A DNA stretch of 64,000 nt, taken from positions 10,476,100-10,540,099 of the forward strand of contig CANTUZ010000025.1 of assembly GCA_947846985.1 (NCBI GenBank), written 5' to 3'. Shown here piece by piece: positions 1 through 10,710 of the stretch. The number at the start of each line of letters is the position of its first letter. Within the stretch, counting starts at the first letter, position 1. A program made the position numbers and the translations under genes. This DNA comes from Fratercula arctica (Eukaryota > Chordata > Aves > Charadriiformes > Alcidae). Under the pieces are notes generated by a model. It worked only from the letters and a program-made list of their open reading frames with translations. It was not told the DNA's origin and made no database searches.

Positions 1-1172
1 CAAATGCGCTATCACGACACTGTGCAGGCATTGGGCTACCTCGCATCTGCTGTGCAGACACCTCAACACCTTGCATTTTCTTGGCTTGTCAGACCCACTC
101 TAGCAATGTCATCATAATCATAAAACATCCCTAACCAATATAAGTATATGTTGGTAAAACTATAAAGCAGAGACCAAGCCAAATGCTGAGGTTACCAAAG
201 CTGCTGGATCTCTCACTTTAGAATGCTACCCAAAAATCAGTGGAGCTCTTGGTGGGTAAAGGCGTTTTCCCACATGGAATAACTGGTGACACTGGGGCTT
301 TCTTCTCTCTTTCAGTGGTACACCAAGAGGTCAAATAATGATTTCCATAAGGATTCCTGTTTTTTTTTTAAATGAAAGCCAACAGAATTTTATGGTTTTA
401 ATTATAAATTGTAGAGCTGAAATCTGTATTATTTATTTTTAAAATACGTTCTTATTGTTCCTCTGAGTCTTTTAAAATGCCTGCCTTTAATATCAGTGTT
501 TTAGGCTGTCTCCAGGGCTTTGTTTAAATATTAATATATTTTCTCCTCCAATTTATTCTTTTCATTAGAAAAATGCTTTGTCATTTACTACATGGTCTAG
601 TTATTCTGAGAAGTACAGCAGCTCCTGAAAAATGTGAGCATTTAGCTCCTTATACTCCTATAAGCTCCTATACTCCTATGCTCAAGACAGCATTTCTCAG
701 GGAGCACTGAGAGGGAAGTGGGAAAAGGCTGAATGCAAATCCCATCAAACTAAAAAAACAGATGAATAGCTGTCATGAGAACAAAGGCCATATTAGCTCA
801 CAGAAAGAACTGAAACTAATCCAGTATTATGAGCCTGGAAACTTGATTCTTCTTGGAGCATCTTCACGTCTATATTCTCCCTCCCAAAGTGGAAAAGGGG
901 AGGAAAGGAGAGAACATTATATGTCATATGGGAAGTAAGTTCTATAATCCGGTCTGCTTATATATCTTTGGTTTTGCTATTTATCACTTCAGGAAACATA
1001 AACCACTTGGGCTTCTATTGCTATCAGTTACTCTATTTAGCTCAATTAGATGAGAACACTGTCCTGATTCCTTATCTCTGTTTACAACATGTACAAAAGA
1101 TGATCAGGAGAGCTGAACAAGATGACTTCTTCAGCTTAAAGGATGACTTCCATTAAGTTTTTGTACTGGATT
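1..1172. other. Intergenic DNA, nothing recognised
   Basis: AT-rich DNA with no long open frame, LTR, CR1 tail or RNA gene that I can recognise. The short open frames near 853-1156 start in non-coding-looking sequence and resemble no family. It ends where R2 LTR copy 1 begins. Confidence 0.6.
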
Positions 1173-2428
1173 TGCGTGGCAAGGTTTCGGTAGTGGGAAG
1201 GCTACTGGGGTGACTTCTGTGAGAAACTGCTAGAAGCTTCCCCTATGTCCAATAGAGCCAATGCCAGCTGGCTCCAAGACGGACTCACTGCTGGCCAAAG
1301 CTGAACCAGTCAGTACTGGTGGTAGCGCCTCTGTGATAACATATTTAAGAAGGGGAAATAAACTGCTGCACAACTGCAGCTGAAGAGAGGAGTGAGAATA
1401 TGTGAGAGCAACAACTATGCAGACACAAAGGTCAGCGAAGAAGGAGGGGGAGGAGGTGCTCCAGGCACCGGAGCAGAGATTCCCCTACGGCCCGTGGTAA
1501 AGACCATGGTGAGGCAGGCTGTCCTCCTGCAGCCCATGGAGGTGAACGGTGGAGCAGATATCCACCTGCAGCCTGTGGAGGACCCCATTCCAGAGCAGGT
1601 GGATGCACCCCAAGGAAGCTGTGACCCCATGGGAAGCCTGTGCTGGAGGAGGCTCCTGGCAGGACCTGTGACCCCATGGAGAGAAGATCCCATGCTGGAG
1701 CAGGTTTGCTGGCAGGACTTGTGACCCCATGGAGAGAAGATCCCATGCTGGAGCAGGTTTGCTGGCAGGACTTGTGACCCCATGGGGGACCCATGCTGGA
1801 GCAGTCCATTCCTGAAGGAGTGTACCCCATGGAAAGGACCCATGCTGGAGCAGCTCTTGAAGAACTGTAGCCTCTGGAAAGGACCCATGCTGGAGCAGCT
1901 CTTGAAGAACTGTAGCCTCTGGAAAGGACCCATGCTGGAGCAGCTCTTGAAGAACTGTAGCCTCTGGAAAGGACCCATGTTGGAGAAGTTTGTGAAGGAC
2001 TGCCTCCTGTGGGAGGGACCCCATGCTGGAGCAGGGGAAGAGAGTGAGGAGGAAGGAGGGGCAGAGATCATGTGTGATGAACTGACCACAACCCCCATTC
2101 CCCATCCCCCGAGCCACTCAAGGGGAGGAGGTAGAGAAATCATGAGTGAAGTTGAGCCTGGAAAGATGGGAGGGGTGGAGGGAGGATGTTTTAAGATTTG
2201 GTTTTATTTCTTGTTATCCTACTCTGATTTTGATTGGTAATAAATTAAATTAATTTCCCTGAGTTGAGTCTGTTTTGTCTGTGATGGTAATTGGTGAGTA
2301 ATCACCCTGTCTATATCTTGACCCACAAGCCTTTCATCATCATTTTTCTCCCCCTGTCCAGCTGAGGAGAGGGAGTGATAGAGTGGCTTGGTGGGGACCT
2401 GGCGTCCCTCCAGGGTCAACCCACCAGA
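1173..2428 (+). mobile_element. R2 long LTR, copy 1 (solo)
   Basis: A long LTR of about 1.25 kb. It aligns by eye along its length with 34616-35731 (+) and with 4824-6567 (-, interrupted). It begins TGCGTGGCAAGG and ends near CCACCAGA, where the other copies end CACCACA, so the terminal CA is mutated here. A polyadenylation signal AATAAA lies near 2239, followed by a T-rich U5-like end. The middle holds tandem repeats with period divisible by three. No primer site, gag or pol lies next to it, so it is most likely a solo LTR. The family name is unknown to me and no clear target duplication is visible. Confidence 0.7.
1668..2010 (+). repeat. Minisatellites inside R2 LTR
   Basis: Two repeat types lie side by side. 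A unit of about 53 bp containing CCCATGGAGAGAAGATCCCA occurs about twice (about 1670-1778). A 45-bp unit containing GGACCCATGCTGGAGCAGCT occurs about four times with decay at the ends (about 1829-2010). The unit theme (CCATGCTGGAGCAG) recurs across the whole LTR middle and in the other two copies, with different copy numbers. Confidence 0.75.
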
Positions 2429-2825
2429 TCAGAAAATTACATCCCCTCATTTTCTCCTTCCTCCACAACAAAAGAAAAGTCTGATGCTAGCAAAAAAGTT
2501 AATACTGCCAAGTCAAACATGGAAAGGTTCATAAACATCATCATCAGTGTAGCCTAGGCAAAATTTTGAGTAGAGAAAAATGTATGCAGCAATATAATTA
2601 AAGCCTGTAGTATAATGCATAACATCAAGGGGCCTGAAACAAGTCTGCCGCAGCAACTCTGAGTTTTGAGTACTAGATTTCACACCCTTAATATTTCTTT
2701 CTCAGAGGGTTTTAGCATGTGATATATATACACACACTATCAGCTTTGCTAGTACGATGTACACAAAGCATCATTTCTTTAAAAATCTGACTTCAAGACA
2801 AACCTGAAAACTTGGATTTTTATAA
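2429..2825. other. Intergenic DNA, nothing recognised
   Basis: AT-rich spacer between the R2 LTR and a minus-strand CR1. No coding or repeat signal that I recognise. Confidence 0.5.
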
Positions 2826-3490
2826 TCATAGAATCATAGCATGGTTTGGGTTTTAAGGTACTTTTGAAGATGATGTAGTCCAAACCCCCTGCCATGAGCA
2901 GGGACATCTTTTACTAGATCAGGTTGCTCAAATCCCTGTCCAACCTGACCTTCAACACTTCCAGGGATGGGGCATCCTCAACTTCTCTGGGCAACCTGTT
3001 CCAGTGTCTCACCACCCTTCATCCCCCAGCCTGTATCCATGTTTGAGATTGCCCCGACCCAGGTGCCGGACCTTGCACCTGACCTTGTTGAACTTCATGA
3101 GGTTCCCAAGGGCCCACTCCTCAAGCCTGTTGAGGTCCCTCGGGATGGCATCCCTTCCCTCCAGCGAATCAACTGCACTACTCAGCTTGGTGTCATCTGC
3201 AAACTTGCACTCAATGTCACTGTCTATGTAATTAATGAAGATATTAAATAGTATTGGTCCCATTATGGACCCTTGAGGGACACCAGTCATTACTGGTTTC
3301 CACTTGGACATTGAGCTGTTGACTATAACTCTTTGGATGCAGCTATCCAGCCAATTCCTTATCCATCTAACAGTCCATCCATCAAACCCATATCTCTCCA
3401 ATTTAGCGGCCAGAATGTTGTTGGGGACGTTATTAAAGGCTTTACAGAAAACCAGGTAGGTGACATCCATAGCTCTTCCCTTGTCCACTC
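2826..3490 (-). mobile_element. CR1 LINE fragment (RT and 3' end)
   Basis: On the minus strand, about 3488-3009 encodes CR1 reverse transcriptase, including GVPQGS and FADDTKL. It is followed by the CR1 3' UTR and the ATTCTATGATT-type tail at 2826. The stretch between RT and 3' UTR near 3012 is shorter than in other copies here, so there is an internal deletion. The upstream part is 5'-truncated, as usual for CR1. It is a dead copy. Confidence 0.85.
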
Positions 3491-4551
3491 TAAATTATTT
3501 TTGCAATTAAAAAGGAAAGTAGAAACTTACATTTACTTGCAAAGCTTTGAATTCCGTGAAGTTTGCCTGTTCCTAAATTCAAGCAAAATATTGTGGTTAT
3601 AGTTACCACAAAAAGGTATGCTGATTAGCATTTTTTTTTTTTTTTAATTCCATAAAAACAACCACAGAACCTTCATCCTAGAAAACATAGATCTTCACTC
3701 TGAATTCTTAAACTGAAAACCTAGTCTGGTTGCTTATCCTTGGGAGCTGGTGTTTCCAGTACTAAAACTTCTGCTGTAAGCTCTTTTTTTATTTAGCAAA
3801 ATTCTACTGAGCTAATGAATGAAACAACTGTTGCTAAACACACCAGAAGCTCCTTGCAAATGTAGCAGTATCTTCTCTCCTTTCAGCAGAGGTGAGCATA
3901 CACAAGGCTCAAAAACTCAGCAAAGGGAGTCTGCTAAACTAAACATGGGTGAATCTTTGTGACAAATACATTGAATAAAGAGTCACAGTCACATATACAG
4001 TTGCTTGGTTCCTACTACCACCAAATTTAGAGTGTAATATATTAAATAATATATTATATATTAAGTAATATAATATATATAATAATAATCCTTGTTTTCA
4101 TCTGTGAGATTTTCCAGGCTAGTTATAGGTGAAACTCTTTCTACTATACAAAGATCCTACTAGTACATAATGATATAATATTTACCATTAAGTTATTCAT
4201 ACTGAATAGAGGAAAAAAAGAACCAGATGATGGCCTCGAGACTCATAAAAAGGAAACTGCAAAAATTGGTGAATCTTAAAAAAAAAAAGGTCATCCTTAA
4301 ATATTTTGAAAGCTTCTAAAACAAGTGCAAGACCAAAGGTGAAAAGATCAGCATGCCTGAGTATTACTACAGCATTTTGTCACAAGTTTGGAAAAGCATA
4401 TTGCAATGTCTGCTTGACTTCACACATACAACCTGACTTCTTCAAGAAAAGCTTTTAATCTCATGATCTTGATTTCTTACAGCATAACGTATCTTAAAAA
4501 AAACCACCAAAGCAGACTTTCAACAGATCAAATTGCAATCCTCTCTAATAA
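3491..4551. other. Intergenic AT-rich DNA
   Basis: No gene seen. It contains an AT-only low-complexity patch around 4030-4090 and several A or T runs. Confidence 0.5.
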
Positions 4552-4620
4552 ATCACAGAATCACAGAATCATTGAGGTTGGAAGAAATCTCTGGAGGTCA
4601 TCTTGTTCAACCCCTCTGTA
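4552..4620 (-). mobile_element. CR1 3' tail fragment
   Basis: Short minus-strand CR1 3' end: tandem AATCACAG units followed by the GAGGTTGGAAG...CTGGAGGTCATCTTG theme shared with the CR1 at 17346. Confidence 0.7.
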
Positions 4621-4823
4621 AGAGGAGGGTTGGACAAAAATCACTGAAAATCACTGTTCTTTGAGATTTAGCTTGGAAAGAAGTAGTCCAGTGAATCCAG
4701 AGAAGTTGATGTTTTTCAGTTGAAACTTTTCTGAATCTGTCCTCTACCCTGTCATAGTAAGAGAGGTGGAAATTACTGTCCAGGACTACTAGTAGATTAA
4801 ATTTTAGTTTTACAATTAGACTT

Positions 4824-5007
4824 TGTGGTGGGTTAACCTTGTCTGTCTGCCAGGTGCCCACCAAGCTGCTCTCTCACTCCCCCTCCTCAGCAGGACAGGG
4901 GTAGAAAATAAGATGAAAAAGCTCATGGGTCGAGATAATGACAGAGATATCACTCAGCAATTACTGTCACGGGCAAAACAGACTCAACTTGGGGAAGATC
5001 CACAACA
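4824..5007 (-). mobile_element. R2 LTR copy 3, 3' part
   Basis: Reverse complement of the last ~185 bp of R2 (compare 2250-2428): it starts TGTGGTGGGTTAAC at the terminal CACCACA end and runs to the TTGAGTCTGTTTTG region. The remaining R2 sequence resumes at 5690, so the LTR is split by 5008-5689. Confidence 0.7.
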
Positions 5008-5251
5008 AAATCTTTGTCTCTAAAATGGAGAGACATGGATTTGACAGGTGGACCACTCGGCAGATAAGGAATTGGCTGGATGGTCGCACTCAAAGAGTTG
5101 CGGTCAACAGCTAGATGTCTGGGTGGAGATGAGTGGAGTACCTCAGGAGTCCGTATTGGGTCCAGTATTATTTAACATCTTTCCTGAGGACATTGACAGT
5201 GGGATTAAGTGCACCCTCAGCAAGTTTGCAGATGACACCAAGCTGAGTAGT
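5008..5251 (+). mobile_element. CR1 RT fragment
   Basis: Plus-strand CR1 reverse transcriptase piece (motifs GVPQES in place of GVPQGS, then [11 protein letters not shown]). Neither CR1 end is present. It lies inside the R2 LTR and abuts the LTR at 5252. Confidence 0.75.
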
Positions 5252-5683
5252 TGTCGTGGTTTTGGCCAAATTAGCCAATGGCCGGCGACAGATGCTCCCC
5301 CCCAACCTCTTGTACATGGAGAGGAGGAGGAGAGATAAAGAGATTTATGAGTTTAGAAGAAACTGAACTACTTTAATGAAATATTAATAATAAAATAAAG
5401 ACCCACCCATAGAGGTGGGACCCCTCTATGCTTTTCCATTTCCGACCCTCCAACAGGGCAAATAACAAAATTAGCTGACCTTGGTTGTTATAGCAATAAG
5501 TATAAGCAAGAGCCTCTCTGCATACCATTCCTTGGCACAAACTGTAAACATCGGTCTTATCACTCTGAGAACGAACAGTTTTCGGCACAATATGCTGTTA
5601 ATTTCAGAGAGTTAGAAGAGGCCTAGCTAAGAAGTAAAATTACTGAACAGAAAGTATGTTCTGTTTTACCTCAAACCAGGACA
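5252..5683 (-). mobile_element. Solo LTR, L3 family, internally deleted
   Basis: Minus-strand LTR beginning TGTCCTGGTTTGAGGT and ending ACCACGACA. It matches the longer copy at 45546-46279 at both ends but lacks about 300 bp of its middle; the join is near 5398. No primer site follows its 3' side, so it is a solo or 3' LTR. I see no target duplication. Confidence 0.7.
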
Positions 5684-5689
5684 AGATAG

Positions 5690-6567
5690 AGAAACAAAAT
5701 CAAAACTAAAACCACCTTCCTCCCCCTCCCGCCTCCTTCCCGGCTCAACTTCACTCCCCACTCTTCTACTTCCTCCCCCCACTCCAAGTGGCACAGGGGG
5801 GATGGGGAATGGGGGTTGCGGTCAGTTCCTAATGCTTTGTCTTGGCCGCTCTTTCCTCATCTTCCCCTGTTCCAGTATCAGGTTCCTCCCATGGGATACA
5901 GTTCTTCATGAACTTCTCCAATGTGGGTCCTTCTCATGGGCTGCAGTCCTTCAAGAACATGGGTCCTCTCCATGGGGTACAGTCCTTCAGGAACAGACTG
6001 CTTCTGAGTGGATCCCCCATGGGGTCACAGGTCCTGTCAGAAAACCTGCTCCAGCGTGGGCCCCTCTCCACAGGCTGCAGCTTCCTTCAGGGAATATCCA
6101 CCTGCTGCAGCTTCGAGTCTTCCATGGGCTGCAGGGTGGATATCTGCTCCACCGTGGCCCTCCATGGGCTGCAGGGTGGATATCTGCTCCACCGTGGTCC
6201 TCCATGGGCTGCAGGGGGACAACCTGCGTCACCATGGTATTCTCCACAGGCTGCAGGGGAATCTCTGCTCCAGTGCCTGGAGCACCTCCTCCCCCTCCTT
6301 CTTCGCTGACCTTGGTGTCTGCAGAGTTGCCTCTCCGACATTTTTCTCACTCTTCTCCCTCACAGCTGCTGCACCATGAGTTTTCCCCCTTCTTAAATAT
6401 GTTATCACAGAGGCACTACCAACGTTGCTGATTGGCTCAGCTTTGGCCAGCAGCAGATCTGCTTTGGAGCCGGCTGAAACTGTCTCTGTCTGACATGGGG
6501 GCAGCCCCTGGTCTCTTCTCACAGAGGCCACTCCTGCAGCCCCAACTGCTACCAAAACCTTGCTACA
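5690..6567 (-). mobile_element. R2 LTR copy 3, main part
   Basis: Reverse complement of R2 from its minisatellite region to its 5' start. The plus strand ends at the equivalent of TGTAGCAAGG near 6567. It carries the CCATGGG/CAGGGTGGATATCTGCTCC tandem theme in a different arrangement from copy 1. Open frames on both strands are products of this repeat and not genes. Confidence 0.7.
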
Positions 6568-6827
6568 TAAACCTACTCAGTTTTGGTTTTGGTCACAAAA
6601 TCTCTGCAAAGGGAAAATAATACACATTCAACTTTTTTTCTCAAACTGATAAAAGTTATCCAAATCTAAATGTTTTGAGAGCTCTGCTCTCAAGAGTTCT
6701 GTTCTATATCATATATCATGAAGCTCCATTTGAATATTTTATTGTAATAGTTGAAACCATTGTGTACCACCAAGTTTGAAGCTAGCCCAAACATTGGAGA
6801 TGATATGGGGGTTATTCCAAACCCTTG

Positions 6828-7305
6828 TGTCCTGGTTTCAGCTGGGAAAGAGTTAATTTTCTTTCCGGTGTTTTAAGTTGTTGCTAAGTGATGTTTACGC
6901 TATTCAAGGACTTTTTTCAGCTTCCCATAGAAGCATAGACAGGACCATGGAATGGCCAATGAAACATTCCACATCATAGACATCATGCTCAGCATATAAA
7001 TGGGAGTTAGCTGGGGGGCAGGAATCTGTGATCGCTGCTCGGGACAGTGCCAATTCACTGGGCGGTGAGAGTGACCCGTGTTGTTGTTGTTGTTGTTATT
7101 GTTGTTGCTGTTATTATTATTCTATTTTTTCCTTTTCTGTTATTGTTTCTATTAAACTGTCCTTATCTTAACCCATGAGGTTTTTTTCCTCCCTTTCCCC
7201 TCTTTTTCCCTCTTCACCCCACCCTTCCTGGTGGGGAGGGAAGCAGGGAGGAGGTGAGCGAGCAGCTGCGCAGTTATAGTTGTCAGCTGGGGTTAAACCA
7301 TGACA
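6828..7305 (+). mobile_element. Solo LTR, ERVL-like, with 5-bp target duplication
   Basis: 478-bp LTR from TGTCCTGGTTTCAGCTGG to GGTTAAACCATGACA. Perfect target duplications CCTTG lie at 6823-6827 and 7306-7310. It has a GTT/ATT microsatellite near 7081-7130, then ATTAAACTGTCCTTATCTTAACCC, a U5 theme shared with the ERVL LTRs elsewhere in the window. The internal region was lost by LTR-LTR recombination. Confidence 0.85.
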
Positions 7306-7496
7306 CCTTGTTACGGAGTGGTTGCTGTTCCATAGCACGTAGGACAGCAGCAGCCTTTTGCGGTAAGGGAAGTATCAGTAGCATAGGTTCAACTGATACG
7401 CAAGATAAGAAGTGAATGGTGCCTTGCCACCCTCCCAGCAGCCTTATGTGCCATTTGCCCTGGAAGTCCCTCGCTCTTCCAGTCATGTGGTCTGTT

Positions 7497-8095
7497 CTGA
7501 TTAGCTGTCAGGACTAGCCACCCCCTACCAGTTTACCCAGAAGTACATCAGACCCAGAAAACCCTTCCCCTACGTACACAGCGCGCTGCCATTTTATAGA
7601 AGGGAGCTGCCATTTTGTTAAACGTCATAACCCACATGTTTTCATACTGCTCTGTGATTGGCTGACTGCCATTTCTTGACACTGTAATACCCACGTGTTC
7701 TCAGGAAGCCCTGTGATTGACTGGCAGGATCAGCCACCCCTTCCTGTTTACCCCAGAATGATGTCAGAGCAGAAAAAACCCTCTCACTAATTACGGAGGG
7801 CCGGCCAAGTTGTTTCAGCCAACATTTTGTGGCTGGTAGCCACCATTTTCGACAATTTCATGCTCCACATCTGTTTTCATACTGCCCTATAATTGGCTGA
7901 CAGGACTAGCCTCCCCAACCAGTGTACCCAGAAGTACATCAGAATAGAAAGCCCCCTGTCATTACATACAGGGAGGCTCCCACTTTTGACAGTGTTATTT
8001 CCCACATGTTTTCATGCTGGATTGTGATTGGCTGACAGCTTTTTCTTGATACCGTCTTACCCATGTGTTCTCAGGCTGTCCTGTGATTGGCTGCC
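7497..8095 (+). repeat. Degenerate tandem array with inverted CCAAT boxes
   Basis: A TGATTGGCTG-like decamer (reverse of CAGCCAATCA, a CCAAT box) recurs at about 7497, 7655, 7713, 7890, 8024 and 8082. Themes CAGGACTAGCC, CCAGAAGTACATCAGA, CCACATGTTTTCAT and TGTGTTCTCAGG are repeated between them. Units are uneven, roughly 60-220 bp. It lies just upstream of the Polinton-like polymerase frame, so it may be its promoter or terminal-repeat region, but that is inference. Confidence 0.6.
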
Positions 8096-8109
8096 CGCTT
8101 CCTTTGGAT

Positions 8110-8290
8110 CAGGAAGTGCTCAGATATAAAAATATACATATTTATATACAATATACTTGCACACAGAACTATATATATAAAGGGGTGTAAAAATATGTAT
8201 AAATATATATTTTATTTATTTACAGATAGATACACTATTTTATATATATACTTCTATATGTATTTATATTTAAAAACATAGGTATAAAAT
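8110..8290. repeat. AT-rich low-complexity tract
   Basis: Almost pure A/T with TATATA and ATTTAT runs, between the CCAAT array and the next open frames. Confidence 0.8.
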
Positions 8291-8422
8291 GGATAAAACA
8301 TTCTTTAATAAAAGCTAATGGAATGAATAATTAATGATGAAATGGGAATAGAAAGTAATTAAGCAAAAGTAAAAGGCAGGGTTGGGGTCCCCCACTTTAC
8401 CAGGCTGCAGAACAAGCCCTAA

Positions 8423-8980
8423 CATGTCTGGGGTGGGGGGGAACTTCAAGAAGGTGATGGGGCGCCAAAGGGGAGGGGGAAAGGCACAGACAAGTTGGAA
8501 CATGCCGGATGGCTACAGACCCCTTCCAGGAGGCCCACCAAGGGGCCCCCTGCTCAAATGCTGTCACAGGCAAAGAAGAGACCAATCCTGTGAGCTGGAC
8601 TGAGAGGTCCCTGCATCCAGGCGCAGCCCAACAGCATGGCCATGCAGGATTACTGGGGCAGACTTTGGGCTTTGCACGGTGCTGCAAGATACAAGCAGCA
8701 CTGTCTGCAAAAATGGAAAACCAGAACCAGATGCCGACGTGTGTGTGGAAAATAAGAAAAAGACCATAAGGGGTTCCCAAAAAAGACCATGCAAACCAGA
8801 AAAAACGGCCAATGGGCCTGTGAAACTCAAGCTGGATTTTGAGGTAAGTGCGTGCCACATAGAGAGGGTGGGTGGTTGTGGGGAGCGCCCTTTGCCCATG
8901 GTTGTGGTGGATCTTGCAGCTGCCCGTAAGACCATTATGGGGTGCAGGCTGATGCTATATGTGTTTCCTGATCCTTAGGG
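8423..8980 (+). other. Possible upstream exon of the Polinton-like element
   Basis: Glycine- and arginine-rich open frames occur here: from the ATG near 8424, and a lysine-rich frame ending near 8841 at GAG|GTAAGTGCG. A pyrimidine-rich TTTCCTGATCCTTAG lies at about 8964-8978. Joined there, the lysine-rich frame would continue for about 20 charged codons before a stop. The GTAAGT donor and the acceptor are seen directly; a real intron or gene is a guess. I recognise no family. Confidence 0.2.
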
Positions 8981-9142
8981 CAATGATCAAAAGAAGAGGC
9001 AGGAGACTGAGCATGCAATCAAGAAAGTCCTGTTTGTTAGACAATGAATAGTGCAAAAGCAGCAAGATCCAGGCTTTGGGACACAGATCACAGCCCTATG
9101 CTCTTAGAGATCACAGCTACCACAGAAAGAGCAAGCAGATAA

Positions 9143-10271
9143 GTAGGAGCAATGGGGTGTTGCAGAGCTGAAAGACCATGATCATTTTCAGGCACAAAGA
9201 AGTAGCAGGCCAGATGGTGGTGATAAAAAGACTGGTGGGTCTGTTAGTTTTGAGGCCTTGGCTTACAGGCTAGCAAACCAGAAAAAGCTGTTAAAACAAT
9301 GTCTGCTAATTAGGAAGGCTAAACAAATTTTGTATTGCTGCAAATGTCTTGTTGGCAAGGGGTTACGGGGACCACAAGGGCCCTTAAATGCAAACTGTTT
9401 TTCTGAACGTGGTGGGCCAGTGAATATGTCTCCCACTAGGATAGAAGATGACACCCTGGAAGGGGCTTCCTGGTTACTACATCCCCCTGCAGAGCAACAG
9501 GCTGTCAAACACAATGAGGATGTTTCCCAGGGGGACCACCTGCTGTATTCCCAATGCCTGAGAGGGCATTGGAAAGACCAGCTTTACCCCCCCCCCCCAA
9601 ATGTAGCAGAGGAGGTAGAGGAGGCAGCAGACTGCCCCGTGGCTTCCATGGAGCATGTTCAGCAGTGGGACTGGTCAATCCAGAGATTCAGAGCTAGGTG
9701 GTATGTAGAAGAATACAGATTTGTTAATTTAGATCAGGTACCACTACATGAAGCTTATGAGACATTTCTTTGGGGTGTAGAGCAAATATCTGACCATTTA
9801 CGTCAGCTGTTTGAACCTGGTGATTAGGCTCAGCTCCATCTTGAAGCTGCCAGGATGCATGATTCTCTATATTCTCCTGCCATTAATTTAATCAATATGA
9901 ATGCCGTGAAATGTTTAGGCTGGGTCGGTACTGTCCTGCAAAGTAAGAGAGCTGTGTTTTGATCAGACCAGCTATCATTATTGTAAAAGCCGTTGGGGGT
10001 GGGCTATGCAGAACCCTGCAGCTTATATCCCCCGTTCCAAAACTATAGACAAAAAGCATCACTATTTAATTGATCTAAATAACAGCAACAATAATCTCTG
10101 TTTCGCTGGGAGTCTCACAGCACATACAGCAGTGAAGGATCTGACAGATGCGGAACTGTTAAGCAGAGCAAAAGAGCTACATGACAAACTGGGGTGGTCT
10201 GTGCACAAGAAGGTCATGCTGAGTGACAGCCCCTTATTTGAGGATCTGCTACATGTTAATATATGCATCAT
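9143..10271 (+). pseudogene. Polinton/Maverick-like DNA polymerase B, N-terminal part
   Basis: A broken frame. About 9143-9827 is open and ends in a segment with RARWYVEEYRFVNL and LHEAYETFLWGVEQI. After a stop the same frame continues with HLEAARMHDSLYSPAINL. From about 10006 another open stretch carries LIDLNNSNNNLCFAGSL and SPLFEDLLHVNI. This order matches, as I recall the family, the N-terminal region of protein-primed family B polymerases of Polintons: a pre-exonuclease domain, then the N-L-C-x-A-x(2)-L block. ERVL copy A interrupts it at 10272, and the sequence after that LTR (16568 on) carries the next parts of the same protein. Stops and frame changes show it is dead. An alternative is a related adintovirus-like polymerase. 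Confidence 0.6.
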
Positions 10272-10607
10272 TGTCCTGGTTCCGGCAGGGACAGGGTTAA
10301 GTATTCCATGCCATGTGAGCCACGCCCACCCTGAGATTAAAAGGAGGGAGGGGGCGAGCAGTCGGGTTCGGAGCGGGCTGGCGCGTCCCGGGGCCGGACC
10401 GGCGGGGAGCGGCGGTTCCGTATTCGCGTCTGTATATTTCTCTGTCGGTGTTATTGTTGTTGTTTTCTTGTTCCCTTTGCTGTTCTGTTAAACTGCCTTT
10501 GTCTCAACCCAAGAGTTTTGCCTTTTTCTTTTGATCCTTCCCGTACCGGGAAGCGCTGGGCGAGCGACACGTGGTTCTTTGTTGCCGTCTGAGGCCAAAC
10601 CACAACA
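10272..10607 (+). repeat. Copy A 5' LTR
   Basis: 336 bp, from TGTCCTGGTTCCGG to ACCACAACA, colinear with the copy D LTRs. It includes a TTAAAAGGAGGG TATA-like site, a GC-rich block and the TTAAACTGCCTTTGTCTCAACCC U5 theme. Confidence 0.9.
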
Positions 10608-10615
10608 GTCCTTTT

Positions 10616-10633
10616 TGGCGCCCAACGTGGGGC
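10616..10633 (+). promoter_or_regulatory. Primer binding site, tRNA-Lys1,2 type
   Basis: TGGCGCCCAACGTGGGGC matches the 18-nt tRNA-Lys1,2 primer site. It starts 8 nt (GTCCTTTT) after the LTR end, a spacing repeated in copies C, D and E. Confidence 0.9.
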
Positions 10634-10710
10634 TCGAAGGGTTGAGACAACGACAGAATCTAACTAGAGCTTGAAAAAACGAATTTGTTAGGTAAATAGT
10701 CACGGTCACT

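Noticed and set aside
1415..2143. 242-codon minus-strand open frame in the R2 LTR (and similar frames at 1485-2117, 1782-2240, 5802-6431, 34753-35226)
   Set aside because: They come from tandem repeats whose period is a multiple of three; several frames on both strands are open at once and no protein family is seen.
5246..5690. Target duplication flanking the L3 solo LTR
   Set aside because: AGTAGT before and AGATAG after do not match well enough.
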